The notes under the pieces were generated by a model. That model ran no database searches. It worked only from the letters and a program-made list of their open reading frames with translations, and was not told the DNA's origin. From a virus, in the IMG/VR virus record IMGVR_UViG_3300050821_001117, positions 1 to 29,110 of that record: a DNA stretch of 29,110 bases; one strand, 5' to 3'. Both the position numbers and the translations under genes were made by a program. Below, in pieces: positions 8,675 to 16,316 of the stretch; position 1 is the stretch's first letter, and each line of letters begins with the position of its first letter.

Positions 8675-9423
8675 AACATCTCTAACAAACTAGATAACCA
8701 TTCCGGCATACTTGATGATCCCGCAGTTCCAGCAGCCGCATTACCCCCAGCAGCAGACCCCCCAACACCTAGCCCAGTTGAACCACCGCCCATTCCCAAA
8801 GCGCCTGCCGCATAATCGCCGCCGCTTGCTCCAGTTAATCCCGTTGCGCCTGTTGAGCCAAACATGCCGCCTGCGCCAGTTGCTCCATTCGCACCCATTC
8901 CGCTTGCGCCACCGCCACCAAATAGACCGCCGCCAGATGCACCAGCCCCCATGCCATTTGCTGCACCACTGCCGTATCCGAAGTAACCCGCAGACGGGGG
9001 CATTGCACCTTGAGAACCGTACATCAGACCCGAAGGGGAGCTTGTCGTCGGCCCCATAGCCGCTGTGTTGTTCATCATGCCCGATTGAGGCGATGCGCCC
9101 GTAAATGTCGCGCCCGGAGCCGCAGCACCACCCGGAGCATTTGACCCCATCATGCCGTTTAGGGCGTTATAGCCTTGATTGCCCCATTGATATAACTGCC
9201 CAATGTTCTTACCAGAGTTAACCGCCTGTTGAACGGCACCGCCTGGTTGCTGTTGTTGCTGTTGTGGTTGCGGCATAGGCATTTGTTGAGGGCCACTACG
9301 CTGTCCACCCTGAGCGATATTCAACTGAGGTGCGTTGTTCTGCATTTGGGGCATTCCGCCACCCTGCTGCTGCATCATCTGCATAAACAACGGGAGCATT
9401 GATTGGTTCATTGGCATCGCCAT
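8671..9423 (-). CDS. Gly/Gln/Met-rich low-complexity virion protein (250 aa)
   Basis: Residues 1-75 are Met/Gln/Pro-rich (MQMMQQQGGGMPQMQNN and a run of Gln). Residues 110-235 are almost entirely Gly, Ala, Ser and Met in short glycine loops (GAGASGGGLFGGGGASGMGA). A short hydrophobic helix closes the protein (SMPEWLSSLLEML). The ribosome site is GGGTGATG just before the ATG. The composition implies intrinsic disorder or an elastic linker. It is preserved in frame between a small virion gene and the GNAT-like gene, with ATGA coupling downstream. Similar Gly/Gln-rich proteins occur in podovirus tail clusters without assigned function. Confidence 0.68.
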   Translation of the reverse strand: MAMPMNQSMLPLFMQMMQQQGGGMPQMQNNAPQLNIAQGGQRSGPQQMPMPQPQQQQQQPGGAVQQAVNSGKNIGQLYQWGNQGYNALNGMMGSNAPGGAAAPGATFTGASPQSGMMNNTAAMGPTTSSPSGLMYGSQGAMPPSAGYFGYGSGAANGMGAGASGGGLFGGGGASGMGANGATGAGGMFGSTGATGLTGASGGDYAAGALGMGGGSTGLGVGGSAAGGNAAAGTAGSSSMPEWLSSLLEML

Positions 9424-9427
9424 AACA

Positions 9428-9781
9428 TCACCCTATGATTAAAAAACGTATTTTCTGATCGGTAGCCGCATTACTCGCATGGTGAACTGTCGCACTCGCA
9501 TTCGTAGTGCCTACCGGAGGCAAAACCGTATCAACGTAAATCCCCGCAGCTATCGCTGTTGCCCCGTTAGCCGTCATTGCCATTGCTGGGCTAATCGCGC
9601 TATCAATGCTCAAACGTGGATCGCTGATAACCGTGGTTGTCGCATTGGCATTAAGCGTCACATCAAATGTCACGTTGATCTTGCCCTTTTTAGTAAAATT
9701 CAGCGCACGAGCAATTTGACGGCGATGTTCTTTTTCATCAGCTAGAAATTCCGGTACTGCCTGTGAGCCTAAAGTTGCCAT
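9428..9781 (-). CDS. Small virion/decoration-like protein (117 aa)
   Basis: I place the start at the ATG at 9781, which sits inside the last codons of the upstream gene (13-base overlap) behind a GTGAGGG ribosome site, rather than 12 codons further up. The N-terminus is charged and helical (EFLADEKEHRRQIARALNFT). The remainder is beta-rich (INVTFDVTLNANATTTVISD) and ends in KIRFLIIG. A helix followed by a beta domain would suit a head-decoration or tail-spike-base protein. The family is not recognised. Confidence 0.65.
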   Translation of the reverse strand: MATLGSQAVPEFLADEKEHRRQIARALNFTKKGKINVTFDVTLNANATTTVISDPRLSIDSAISPAMAMTANGATAIAAGIYVDTVLPPVGTTNASATVHHASNAATDQKIRFLIIG

Positions 9782-11391
9782 AATTCGGCCCTCACTTTGT
9801 CGATCACATCGCCCCAATGATAAGCGTCTGCCTGACGGAATATCTTCAGAGAGTCATACCAAACGCTATCTTCTCGGTCTAAAAGCCAACGCCAACAGCT
9901 AGAGTACTTGTTCAGCAAATATGTTGGCTTGCCCATAGCCGCAGCCATGTGAAGAACGGATGTATCGACGCTGATGACTAAATCGAGATGATGGATTATT
10001 GCCGCCGTATCAGACCATGATTGGCAATCTTTCATCGCGTCAATCATACGGCTATCGTCAATTTCTTGAGCGGCAAGTCCGGTTTGCAGGGAATAGAATG
10101 TGCAGTCGATCACATCTAGTAGGGGGCGAACAACGGGAAAACTGACGGAGCGCATTGCGTCCATCGCCACCAGATTCTTGTCATTCACACGCTTTCCGCC
10201 AGCCCAGCAGAGGCCAATCTTGCGGCCCTTGGCTTCGCCGACCCATTTCCATTTCTCGATATATTCAGGTTCGGCATTGAGATAGCCTTCACTGTACGGA
10301 ACGGTATCGATAGACGTTCCCAGCGCATAAGGCATTGAGCCTAGCGGGATACGATAATCAACCTCCGGCAATCCTGAAACGCCTGGATAATCGGTTGCCA
10401 TTGGCACGACTTCCGCATTCGGGAAATTATGCTTGAACAGGCTAACCATTGATTTATCAACCTCAAACAATGGAGATTCCATGTCTTTTACAAAGCGGCA
10501 ATACTGTAAAGCATCACCGAAACCCTGCTCGTGATAGATATGAACTCGGCCTTTATCGCCAAGCTTCCATTGCGGTTTATCAAAACGCTTTTCAGCGAGT
10601 TCATTTCCATATTCCTGCCGCATAAAGACAAATCGAACTTCATGATCGGCAAAGCCTTGTTCGTATTCGCCAAGGATAAGATGAGCTAAAGCCTTAGACC
10701 ATTGCGAAGCGTGACCGCTAATTTGGCTGTCCATGCCCTTGATGATATGCGGCATAGCCTTGCGGTATTCTAACTTTTCAGTCAGACAAACCGAATAACC
10801 ATAATTTGCGTCAGCGTGATCCGGTGACAGTTGAATAGCCTTATGATACCATTCCTCTGCTTCATCTTTCATGTTGGCAATGTAGAAACAGTTGGCGAGT
10901 TGGTAATATGCGTCTGGGTCTTTCGGGGCATTTTCCCCTGCTGCGCGGTAACATTCCGCCGCTTTTTCGACTTCACCATTCAATAGCCATGCTTGGGCTA
11001 GACTATGTTTGGATATGTGGGAGAGTGGATCAAGACCGTCGGCTTTTAAGGCTGTTTCCAAAGCTCTGGACTTCGCCCCTAAATGGCAACATGTTTGAGA
11101 TAAAAACGCCCAAAACATCCCCTTTGACGGGTCAAGCTTTGTTGCCTCATCCAACATGTCATGAGCAGTTCCATAGCGACCACGCCAAATTTCCACCATT
11201 CCAAGCTGATTAAGCACCTCTGCGCGCAAAAGCCTATGATCTGCGCCAGCTAAGGGATTAAGTAAGTCCAACGCCCGAAGTAATGAGGAAATGGAATCTA
11301 CGGTCTGATCAAGAAGCGCAAATTTCCTGCCGTCGCGGAATAGCTTCGCAGCTAATAAAAGCGCATCATCAAATTTAGGCTTAGTTTCCAT
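9769..11391 (-). CDS. TPR-repeat glycosyltransferase (540 aa)
   Basis: Residues 55-240 contain tandem TPR units (VLNQLGMVEIWRGRYGTAHD, PDAYYQLANCFYIANMKDEA, HADANYGYSVCLTEKLEYRK). Residues 280-535 match the catalytic half of bacterial TPR-glycosyltransferases with a GT-B fold: HIYHEQGFGDALQYCRFV (residues 284-301), KIGLCWAGGK (391-400), TFYSLQTG (431-438), then DLVISVDTSVLHMAAAMGKP (470-489) and WRWLLDREDSVWYDSLKIFR (500-519). The last blocks are usually involved in nucleotide-sugar binding. The likely role is sugar transfer to a protein, either a phage structural protein or a host surface component. It lies between the hub gene and small virion genes, so it is expressed late with the virion. 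The acceptor is unknown. It was probably acquired from a bacterial host. Confidence 0.88.
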   Translation of the reverse strand: METKPKFDDALLLAAKLFRDGRKFALLDQTVDSISSLLRALDLLNPLAGADHRLLRAEVLNQLGMVEIWRGRYGTAHDMLDEATKLDPSKGMFWAFLSQTCCHLGAKSRALETALKADGLDPLSHISKHSLAQAWLLNGEVEKAAECYRAAGENAPKDPDAYYQLANCFYIANMKDEAEEWYHKAIQLSPDHADANYGYSVCLTEKLEYRKAMPHIIKGMDSQISGHASQWSKALAHLILGEYEQGFADHEVRFVFMRQEYGNELAEKRFDKPQWKLGDKGRVHIYHEQGFGDALQYCRFVKDMESPLFEVDKSMVSLFKHNFPNAEVVPMATDYPGVSGLPEVDYRIPLGSMPYALGTSIDTVPYSEGYLNAEPEYIEKWKWVGEAKGRKIGLCWAGGKRVNDKNLVAMDAMRSVSFPVVRPLLDVIDCTFYSLQTGLAAQEIDDSRMIDAMKDCQSWSDTAAIIHHLDLVISVDTSVLHMAAAMGKPTYLLNKYSSCWRWLLDREDSVWYDSLKIFRQADAYHWGDVIDKVRAELWQL

Positions 11392-11393
11392 TA

Positions 11394-13142
11394 TTAAACC
11401 CCGTTAGGTCTTGCATCAATCTCAATCCCTTGAAAATGCGTCCAAGAAGAAGCTGCCGGAATAGTGACTTTGGCCTTTATGTATCTGCCATTTGCCGTCA
11501 GTGGGCATGTGCCAAGAGAATTTATGCTAACTGCGCTTCCGTAAGATGATGAATCAATCAGCCTGTTACGTGCCGCTACGCTTACAGACGGAACGCCGCC
11601 ATCAATCAGTGGTCTTGTATTGTTTACGAATGAAATTTTGCTGTCAAACGGTGCGGCTTCGGACGTTTCGATTGTCGCTGCGAGATTTGTTCCGTTAAAA
11701 TATGAAAGATTATGGCTGCTGTCGAAACCAGCAAGAATGACGTTGCCGCCTGTCCATGCGCGGCTGTCGACTGAGAGCGTGAGAGTGTCTAAAGGCCCTG
11801 GCATCGTATCCAGCGTATATCCAAAAGTAATCGCCCTGAATATCGTTTCTGCCGTTACGGAGGCAAAAGACCATTTTTGGAGTTGCCAATTATAAATCAG
11901 CAATGAATCTGGAATGCCATTGCTTGCCGAAGTGCTTGGGTATATCCAGTAAACGATCTTGTTGAGCGGATCGGCAGCCCCTATAACCCTATCTAGATAA
12001 TTTTGGTCAAATGAGGCGAAAAAGGTTTTATCGACCTTGTTAACCCCAATTGGCTGCGAGCTTGTGCCATCAAATACATAGAACCCATCTTCACCTAGGT
12101 AATAAACCAATGGGCCAAGATGGATTAGAGAATTAGGACAGTGTGTGCCTCTTACACCTTCCGCAGGGAACCAATCAAATATAACGGGAGGGCCAGCATA
12201 AACACCGCGCCAGACCTCACGCTCAAGGAAAACCGCCACATCCGCAGTCCCAAGATTACCAACAATCCCAGTAATCCAACCGCCATTACCCAGAAGGTCA
12301 TTATAAGAAGATTGGTAAGTAGCCGCATTTGCAGTTCCAGGTATCGGCCAATTTGTCGGGTCATTCAATGCGCTCCACCAGACGCGCTGGGGTTGGTTGC
12401 CATAAGTAGGGTCGAATGTATTGCCGCAGATAAGGAAATTCTTAGCCACATCGGCATAACGAGCTTGAGGGGCTATTGTTTGAATGGTTGGTGTTATAGA
12501 ACCGCCGCTACCGCCAGCAGCCCCCGCAGGAATTCCTATAGTGGCTGTTTGCGGATAGAGTTTGCCGACATTGGTAATGGCATAGCTCGTGAGAACCCCG
12601 CCACTTACTGTGACAGTCCCAGCAAATGAGGAACCACCACCTGCTCCAGTAACCGAAAGCGCAAATGTGCCGTTTGAATACCCAGAGCCGCCGACAAGCG
12701 TTAATGACGTAATGTTTCCATTTGCTAAATCTGCGAACTTAGTACTGCTTCCCAATATGAAAGACTGCATAGGGTCGGTGAAATCTGTCGCCACTACCCG
12801 TTGCCCGAACAATAAGAATTTCCAAAAACCATCCGTCGAGCATGTGTAGGGGCTGCTGGATTTGCTTATGGTCGATGGTGAAGTGCTAGCCGAGGTATAA
12901 TCGTACAAATCAGCCGCATCCCCACAAAAGACATAATTGTTTCCCCCACTATCTGAACATGAGAAAGCACCCTGACATCGCTTCGTTATGTTAGTTCCAA
13001 ATGTTGCAAGAGCCGCAAAAGGCCCGTAACTCGTGGGCGTTCTCGGAATGCAATTGAGAATGTTTGAACTGCCTGGATTATTAAATTCAGGCATATCTGG
13101 GCTATACTCAGCGGCCACCAATGGTTGGGTGAGCCACGCCAT
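11394..13142 (-). CDS. Tail hub / DNA-stabilisation protein, P22 gp10-like, with inserted domain (582 aa)
   Basis: The core pattern is that of podovirus hub proteins: an N-terminal stretch describing the protein start (EFNNPGSSNILNCIPRTPTS), then RVWWSALNDPTNWP, GNLGTADVAVFLEREVWRGV, IFDWFPAEGVRGTHCPNSLI, VYYLGEDGFYVFDGTSSQPI and GVNKVDKTFF. In P22 the equivalent plugs the tail after packaging. Residues about 142-225 (starting NITSLTLVGGSGYSNGTF, with GGGSSFAGTVTVSGG) look like a Gly-rich beta module inserted between FADLA and PQARYADV. Its start overlaps the previous stop by one base (TGATG) after the adaptor gene, as expected for gp4-gp10 order. Assignment is by motif and synteny. Confidence 0.8.
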   Translation of the reverse strand: MAWLTQPLVAAEYSPDMPEFNNPGSSNILNCIPRTPTSYGPFAALATFGTNITKRCQGAFSCSDSGGNNYVFCGDAADLYDYTSASTSPSTISKSSSPYTCSTDGFWKFLLFGQRVVATDFTDPMQSFILGSSTKFADLANGNITSLTLVGGSGYSNGTFALSVTGAGGGSSFAGTVTVSGGVLTSYAITNVGKLYPQTATIGIPAGAAGGSGGSITPTIQTIAPQARYADVAKNFLICGNTFDPTYGNQPQRVWWSALNDPTNWPIPGTANAATYQSSYNDLLGNGGWITGIVGNLGTADVAVFLEREVWRGVYAGPPVIFDWFPAEGVRGTHCPNSLIHLGPLVYYLGEDGFYVFDGTSSQPIGVNKVDKTFFASFDQNYLDRVIGAADPLNKIVYWIYPSTSASNGIPDSLLIYNWQLQKWSFASVTAETIFRAITFGYTLDTMPGPLDTLTLSVDSRAWTGGNVILAGFDSSHNLSYFNGTNLAATIETSEAAPFDSKISFVNNTRPLIDGGVPSVSVAARNRLIDSSSYGSAVSINSLGTCPLTANGRYIKAKVTIPAASSWTHFQGIEIDARPNGV

Positions 13143-13822
13143 CAGAAGTACGTAGCGCGTACCTTAGGTACGGCTTGCCTCTTGAATGTTTCGCCTTGGA
13201 TGGCAGAAAGATAGCCCACAGTGTGAGGATCAGATGGATCACCGTAGATTTGTACTTTCATCGCAGCAGCTTGTTCGTCGTCCTTAAGGACATTGAGATA
13301 TAAATCAAGTTTGGCCTCACATCTGATTAAGGCCTCTGCATCCTGCGTCCATGCGTTACTGTCGCCAGAAGACGCCAACGCGGTTAAACGCTTTGTGCCG
13401 CTGATCGTGATGGGATAAACACCATCAGGAATAGGATAGAAACGCAATGTCTCGGCATAATAGGAATAATCGCTTATTCCAGTAGGGGGGGCTTGTACGC
13501 TTGGATTTACCGCATAATCCTCTATATACTGCCAAGTGCGCGGTTCGAGCGTGTATCGGTTATTGCTCACAAGTGCGTGGATTTTGTCGATATGAACGAT
13601 TGTGCCGATCAAGGCATAATCAGCCGCGCTATAGAACTCCTTCCCTGCCGTTGTGGAAAAGCCATTCGTGTCATTCAATTCATTGAAATAAAAACGGGTG
13701 CGTTCCCATTTTGCTATGGCGGTCTGAATAGCGTTCTGAATTTGGGTGGTTAGATCACTCCTCCCACCCAATTCATAAGCTATCGTCGTTTGCATAGCTC
13801 CATATGTGGTGGAGACAGACAT
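13142..13822 (-). CDS. Head-tail adaptor / tail accessory factor, P22 gp4-like (226 aa)
   Basis: The protein is helical at both ends with a beta core. The N-terminal MQTTIAYELGGRSDLTTQIQ and NAIQTAIAKWERTRFYFNEL are characteristic of podovirus adaptor proteins. DYSYYAETLRFYPIPDGVYP and ITISGTKRLTAL follow. The C-terminal helix WTQDAEALIRCEAKLDLYLN may contact the portal. Size and order (adaptor directly before the hub gene, after the capsid gene) fit P22 gp4 or the analogous ring protein. The start has AGGTGGCGG upstream. Enzymatic activity known for some gp4 homologues (a muramidase) is not evident here. Confidence 0.75.
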   Translation of the reverse strand: MSVSTTYGAMQTTIAYELGGRSDLTTQIQNAIQTAIAKWERTRFYFNELNDTNGFSTTAGKEFYSAADYALIGTIVHIDKIHALVSNNRYTLEPRTWQYIEDYAVNPSVQAPPTGISDYSYYAETLRFYPIPDGVYPITISGTKRLTALASSGDSNAWTQDAEALIRCEAKLDLYLNVLKDDEQAAAMKVQIYGDPSDPHTVGYLSAIQGETFKRQAVPKVRATYF

Positions 13823-13840
13823 TCCGCCACCTATTGAACA

Positions 13841-14053
13841 CTATTCTTGGTTATAAGATTTCATGCCCTTTGCTTTGAAATCTGACTTGCCAGAACCACT
13901 ATCAACGCCTTCGGATTCTTTGTTGAGTTTGGTTTTCATAGCGGCCTTTCCGGGCCCCATTCCAATCGTCAACTCGCCAGCACCCGCAACCTTGCCGCCA
14001 TGATGCGCCATGTTGCTTGCTGCCAGCGTACCGCTAAAATGACCTTTTGCCAT
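13841..14053 (-). CDS. Small Gly/Lys-rich protein (70 aa), unknown
   Basis: A strong AAGGAG ribosome site precedes the ATG. The protein is small, basic and Gly-rich (NMAHHGGKVAGAGELTIGMG, then Lys-rich KSDFKAKGMKSYNQE), with no strong fold signal and no Cys. It is positioned between the decoration-like protein and the adaptor. It might be a minor head component or a disordered nucleic-acid-contacting peptide. No family is recognised. Confidence 0.6.
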   Translation of the reverse strand: MAKGHFSGTLAASNMAHHGGKVAGAGELTIGMGPGKAAMKTKLNKESEGVDSGSGKSDFKAKGMKSYNQE

Positions 14054-14064
14054 GTAATCGCTCC

Positions 14065-14565
14065 TTATGGGTCAATCGTGAAGCCGACCAGCAAACGAAT
14101 GTTGCCAGCCAATGCCGTAGCCGCAGAAGTCACAACCTTGACCTGAATCAGATAAGTCTGCAACGAAGGCGTCGTATAAGTGGCAAACGTAGGCGTTGCG
14201 AATGGCTGGTACCCCAAAGCATTCGTCTTGGTTGCGCCAACACGGCCACCTGCGCTGCTTTGACCAATCGTTGAGGTAGCGATGTAACGGGTCGAAGAAC
14301 CGCTATCACCGACACTCATCGAAAGGGTTGTGCCAGCATCAACGCCGTCACAGCCAAGATCGACACCCAAGATGGTCGGGCCACCCGTTGAGCTTCCGTC
14401 ACCGCTCGTCAGAGAGGCATCGGACGACAGTTTGACCATGTTATAAACATCCGTGGTGCCGAGAGCCGCCGAAGCCGCCGCCGTCGCCAAGATGGATTGG
14501 TTATAACCAAGAGGAAGCAACTTGATGATACCAGACGAGATTTTATCTGAACTGATTGTAGCCAT
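14065..14565 (-). CDS. Putative head decoration protein (166 aa)
   Basis: The gene lies 12 bases after the capsid-protein stop, the classic place for a decoration or stabilising protein. The sequence is beta-rich and small-residue-rich (TSGDGSSTGGPTILGVDLGC, then LQTYLIQVKVVTSAATALAG and NIRLLVGFTIDP). It has no catalytic signature. AGGGGGAA upstream supports the start. A homotrimeric capsid decoration role is an inference from location and composition. A major tail role is less likely in a podovirus. Confidence 0.65.
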   Translation of the reverse strand: MATISSDKISSGIIKLLPLGYNQSILATAAASAALGTTDVYNMVKLSSDASLTSGDGSSTGGPTILGVDLGCDGVDAGTTLSMSVGDSGSSTRYIATSTIGQSSAGGRVGATKTNALGYQPFATPTFATYTTPSLQTYLIQVKVVTSAATALAGNIRLLVGFTIDP

Positions 14566-14577
14566 TTGTTCCCCCTA

Positions 14578-15660
14578 TTAGTGAGCAGCAGCGTAAGACG
14601 ATGTAACCACAGTCGCAAAATCGGCGCTGTTGAATACAGTCTTTTTCAGGGCGAAGATCAAACCAGCGGAAACGCCGAGTTGATTTTCGTAATCAAAGAG
14701 TTCTTCAACCCAAGTGTACTTTTCAGCCCCGTTATCACGGCCATAAGCCATCATACAAGCCTGCGCCCCGGCGATCACTCCACGGCGAACTGTGCTGATA
14801 GCAACCGTAGGCGTGGCGACTGCCGCACCCGTGGTAACACGGAAATCTTCGTGAAGAATGACGCCGTTGTAGATACCAAGTGCGCCGTCCATGATGGGGT
14901 TGTCTTCAATTTCCCCACCCGTCAGGCAAGCCTTCTCAATATCAAACCACTGGCCAGTTGCCGTGTTGGTACGCATATCCGTAACTTGGTATGGATGCAG
15001 GAAGCCAACATAGTAATCCTTGCCGTCGATCTTGGTCGGACGGATTGCTGGAGTAAGAGTACGAGCCGCTTCACGCGCACGGTCAAGAACCGTGATCGAG
15101 AATGTGTTGGTCGAAACCAACGAGCCGTCATCCGTACCGCCAGTAACGTCCTTACGATGGGCCGCGTCAGGAGCAATAGGAGCCATCAGGCCAGTATTTT
15201 GCGTACCGCTATTGGCAACATAGTTTGCTTCAGCAGAATTACCGCAAATCTGGTTGAAGAACGATTTGTCGATCTTGTCGCTCCACCAATCCTTAAGTCC
15301 CGAAAGGGCTTCGTCACGGACATTGAACGGAACGCGCTGTTGCGACATGCGCCCAGCCGAACGAACCGCATGACGAAGCTGGTTGATAACAACCGCGTCG
15401 GCATAGGTCGTGAGGCTTTCTTCGTTACCAGCCAGAGTGCCATCACCGATGATGCCAAGACCGGACAACTGCATGCGAAGGCCATAAGTGACTTTATCAC
15501 CAGCGCCCTTCTTGAGTTCGTCCTTGATCTGAATGATGTTGGACGATTCCTCGCCCATGAATTTATAAGCCCAAGTCTGTTTCAAGACTTCAACTGCTAG
15601 AGCTTTGCTCCAGGTTTTAACTGCGAGGGGATCGTTGGTTCCGTATGAAACTACTGCCAT
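14578..15660 (-). CDS. Major capsid protein, N4-gp56 family (360 aa)
   Basis: The N-terminus matches the N4-gp56-type major capsid family: YGTNDPLAVKTWSKALAVEV, then IQIKDELKKGAGDKVTYGLR, MQLSGLGIIGDGTLAGNEES, VVINQLRHAVRSAGRMSQQR and VPFNVRDEALSGLKDWWSDK. Later strands (YYVGFLHPYQVTDMRT, IMDGALGIYNGVILHEDFRV, DNGAEKYTWVEELFDYENQL) fit an HK97-like fold. The ribosome site CAGGAGCC is strong. A 186-nt non-coding leader upstream suggests separate expression control of this abundant protein. The long rightward frame on the other strand here is antisense shadow. Identification is confident at family level. Confidence 0.92.
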   Translation of the reverse strand: MAVVSYGTNDPLAVKTWSKALAVEVLKQTWAYKFMGEESSNIIQIKDELKKGAGDKVTYGLRMQLSGLGIIGDGTLAGNEESLTTYADAVVINQLRHAVRSAGRMSQQRVPFNVRDEALSGLKDWWSDKIDKSFFNQICGNSAEANYVANSGTQNTGLMAPIAPDAAHRKDVTGGTDDGSLVSTNTFSITVLDRAREAARTLTPAIRPTKIDGKDYYVGFLHPYQVTDMRTNTATGQWFDIEKACLTGGEIEDNPIMDGALGIYNGVILHEDFRVTTGAAVATPTVAISTVRRGVIAGAQACMMAYGRDNGAEKYTWVEELFDYENQLGVSAGLIFALKKTVFNSADFATVVTSSYAAAH

Positions 15661-15846
15661 GATTGGCTCCTGTGAATGGTTAAATGGTTTGCTTTTCTAA
15701 TCTCGTAACGCTGAGATTAAGCGAACCGTTCCATTACGCAGGAGCGTGGGCGATACATCGAGAAGCTGCCCCGATGAAACATTCTAAGATGACGGACTTA
15801 GAGCCGATGTTTGTAGGTTAGTGGTATTTTTTTTAAATTCAAAAAG
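15661..15846 (-). promoter_or_regulatory. Capsid-gene leader with stem-loop
   Basis: This is the longest non-coding gap in the structural cluster. It contains an inverted repeat with 7-bp arms, TAATCTC (15698-15704) and GAGATTA (15713-15719), with an 8-base spacer. An AT-rich stretch (TTTAAAAAAAAT on the coding strand) lies near 15820-15840. The hairpin is not followed by a U run, so it is not an obvious intrinsic terminator. It could be an mRNA-stabilising or processing element, or mark a late promoter. I see no clear -35/-10 pair and no convincing small gene (only a 21-codon frame). Confidence 0.35.
15698..15719 (-). repeat. Inverted repeat (7-bp arms) upstream of the capsid gene
   Basis: TAATCTC and GAGATTA are exact reverse complements separated by GTAACGCT. 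The element ends 38 bases before the capsid ATG. No poly-U follows. Function is unknown, with RNA stability or processing most plausible. Confidence 0.45.
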
Positions 15847-15987
15847 CTATTTGGTTGTCCACGTCTTTACTTTACCAGTCCGTTGCTTGGCGGTATGTCC
15901 CATTTTATTTTCAGACTTCGCAACTACCTTTTCCTTGGGCGATGTGGAAACCTTACTCTTAGGAGCCATTTTACATGTTTTAGCCAT
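15847..15987 (-). CDS. Small Lys-rich basic protein (46 aa)
   Basis: I choose the ATG at 15987 (MAKTCKMAPKSKV), which has GAGGATGAA upstream and begins just after the stop of the 106-aa gene. The longer frame up to 16041 would overlap that gene. About a quarter of the residues are Lys (SPKEKVVAKSENKMGH and GKVKTWTTK). The composition suggests a small nucleic-acid-associated or disordered head protein. It lies between scaffold and capsid genes. No family is recognised. Confidence 0.5.
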   Translation of the reverse strand: MAKTCKMAPKSKVSTSPKEKVVAKSENKMGHTAKQRTGKVKTWTTK

Positions 15988-15994
15988 TTCATCC

Positions 15995-16315
15995 TCACGC
16001 TGGATTCTGGGTAATGGGAGTGATCGGCACCAACAACTCATTAGCCGAATAAATCAAATCCTTAACCGGCATCTTTCTATTACCGGAGGCTTTTACTTCC
16101 CCGCCACCGATAACCTTTCCATGAATGTTGCACACATTCTTGTGTAAGGTCAGAAACCAATGCGTATCTGTGATATCAATCTTAACACCACGTTTTTCAT
16201 AAGGTTGCATAGCCTCAAGAATCTGTTCTTCCGTCAGGAAGTTTGTATCAGGCACAACCACAGGCGTCGGAGATTCATTGACTTGTAGAACCGCTACTTT
16301 TCTAGGTCTTGCCAT
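15995..16315 (-). CDS. Unknown protein (106 aa) between scaffold and capsid genes
   Basis: The ATG is preceded by GGGGAAC. The N-terminus is MARPRKVAVL, followed by LTEEQILEAMQPYEKRGVKI and DITDTHWFLTLHKNVCNIHG, suggesting a mixed alpha/beta small domain. The C-terminus ends in LIYSANELLVPITPIT. No catalytic motif is visible. It is encoded in the head assembly segment immediately after scaffold (one-base gap), so a head assembly role is plausible. Family unrecognised. Confidence 0.65.
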   Translation of the reverse strand: MARPRKVAVLQVNESPTPVVVPDTNFLTEEQILEAMQPYEKRGVKIDITDTHWFLTLHKNVCNIHGKVIGGGEVKASGNRKMPVKDLIYSANELLVPITPITQNPA

Positions 16316-16316
16316 G

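Noticed and set aside
14566-15600. 344-codon rightward open frame
   Set aside because: It is antisense to the well-supported capsid gene, has no family-like pattern and follows its codon structure.
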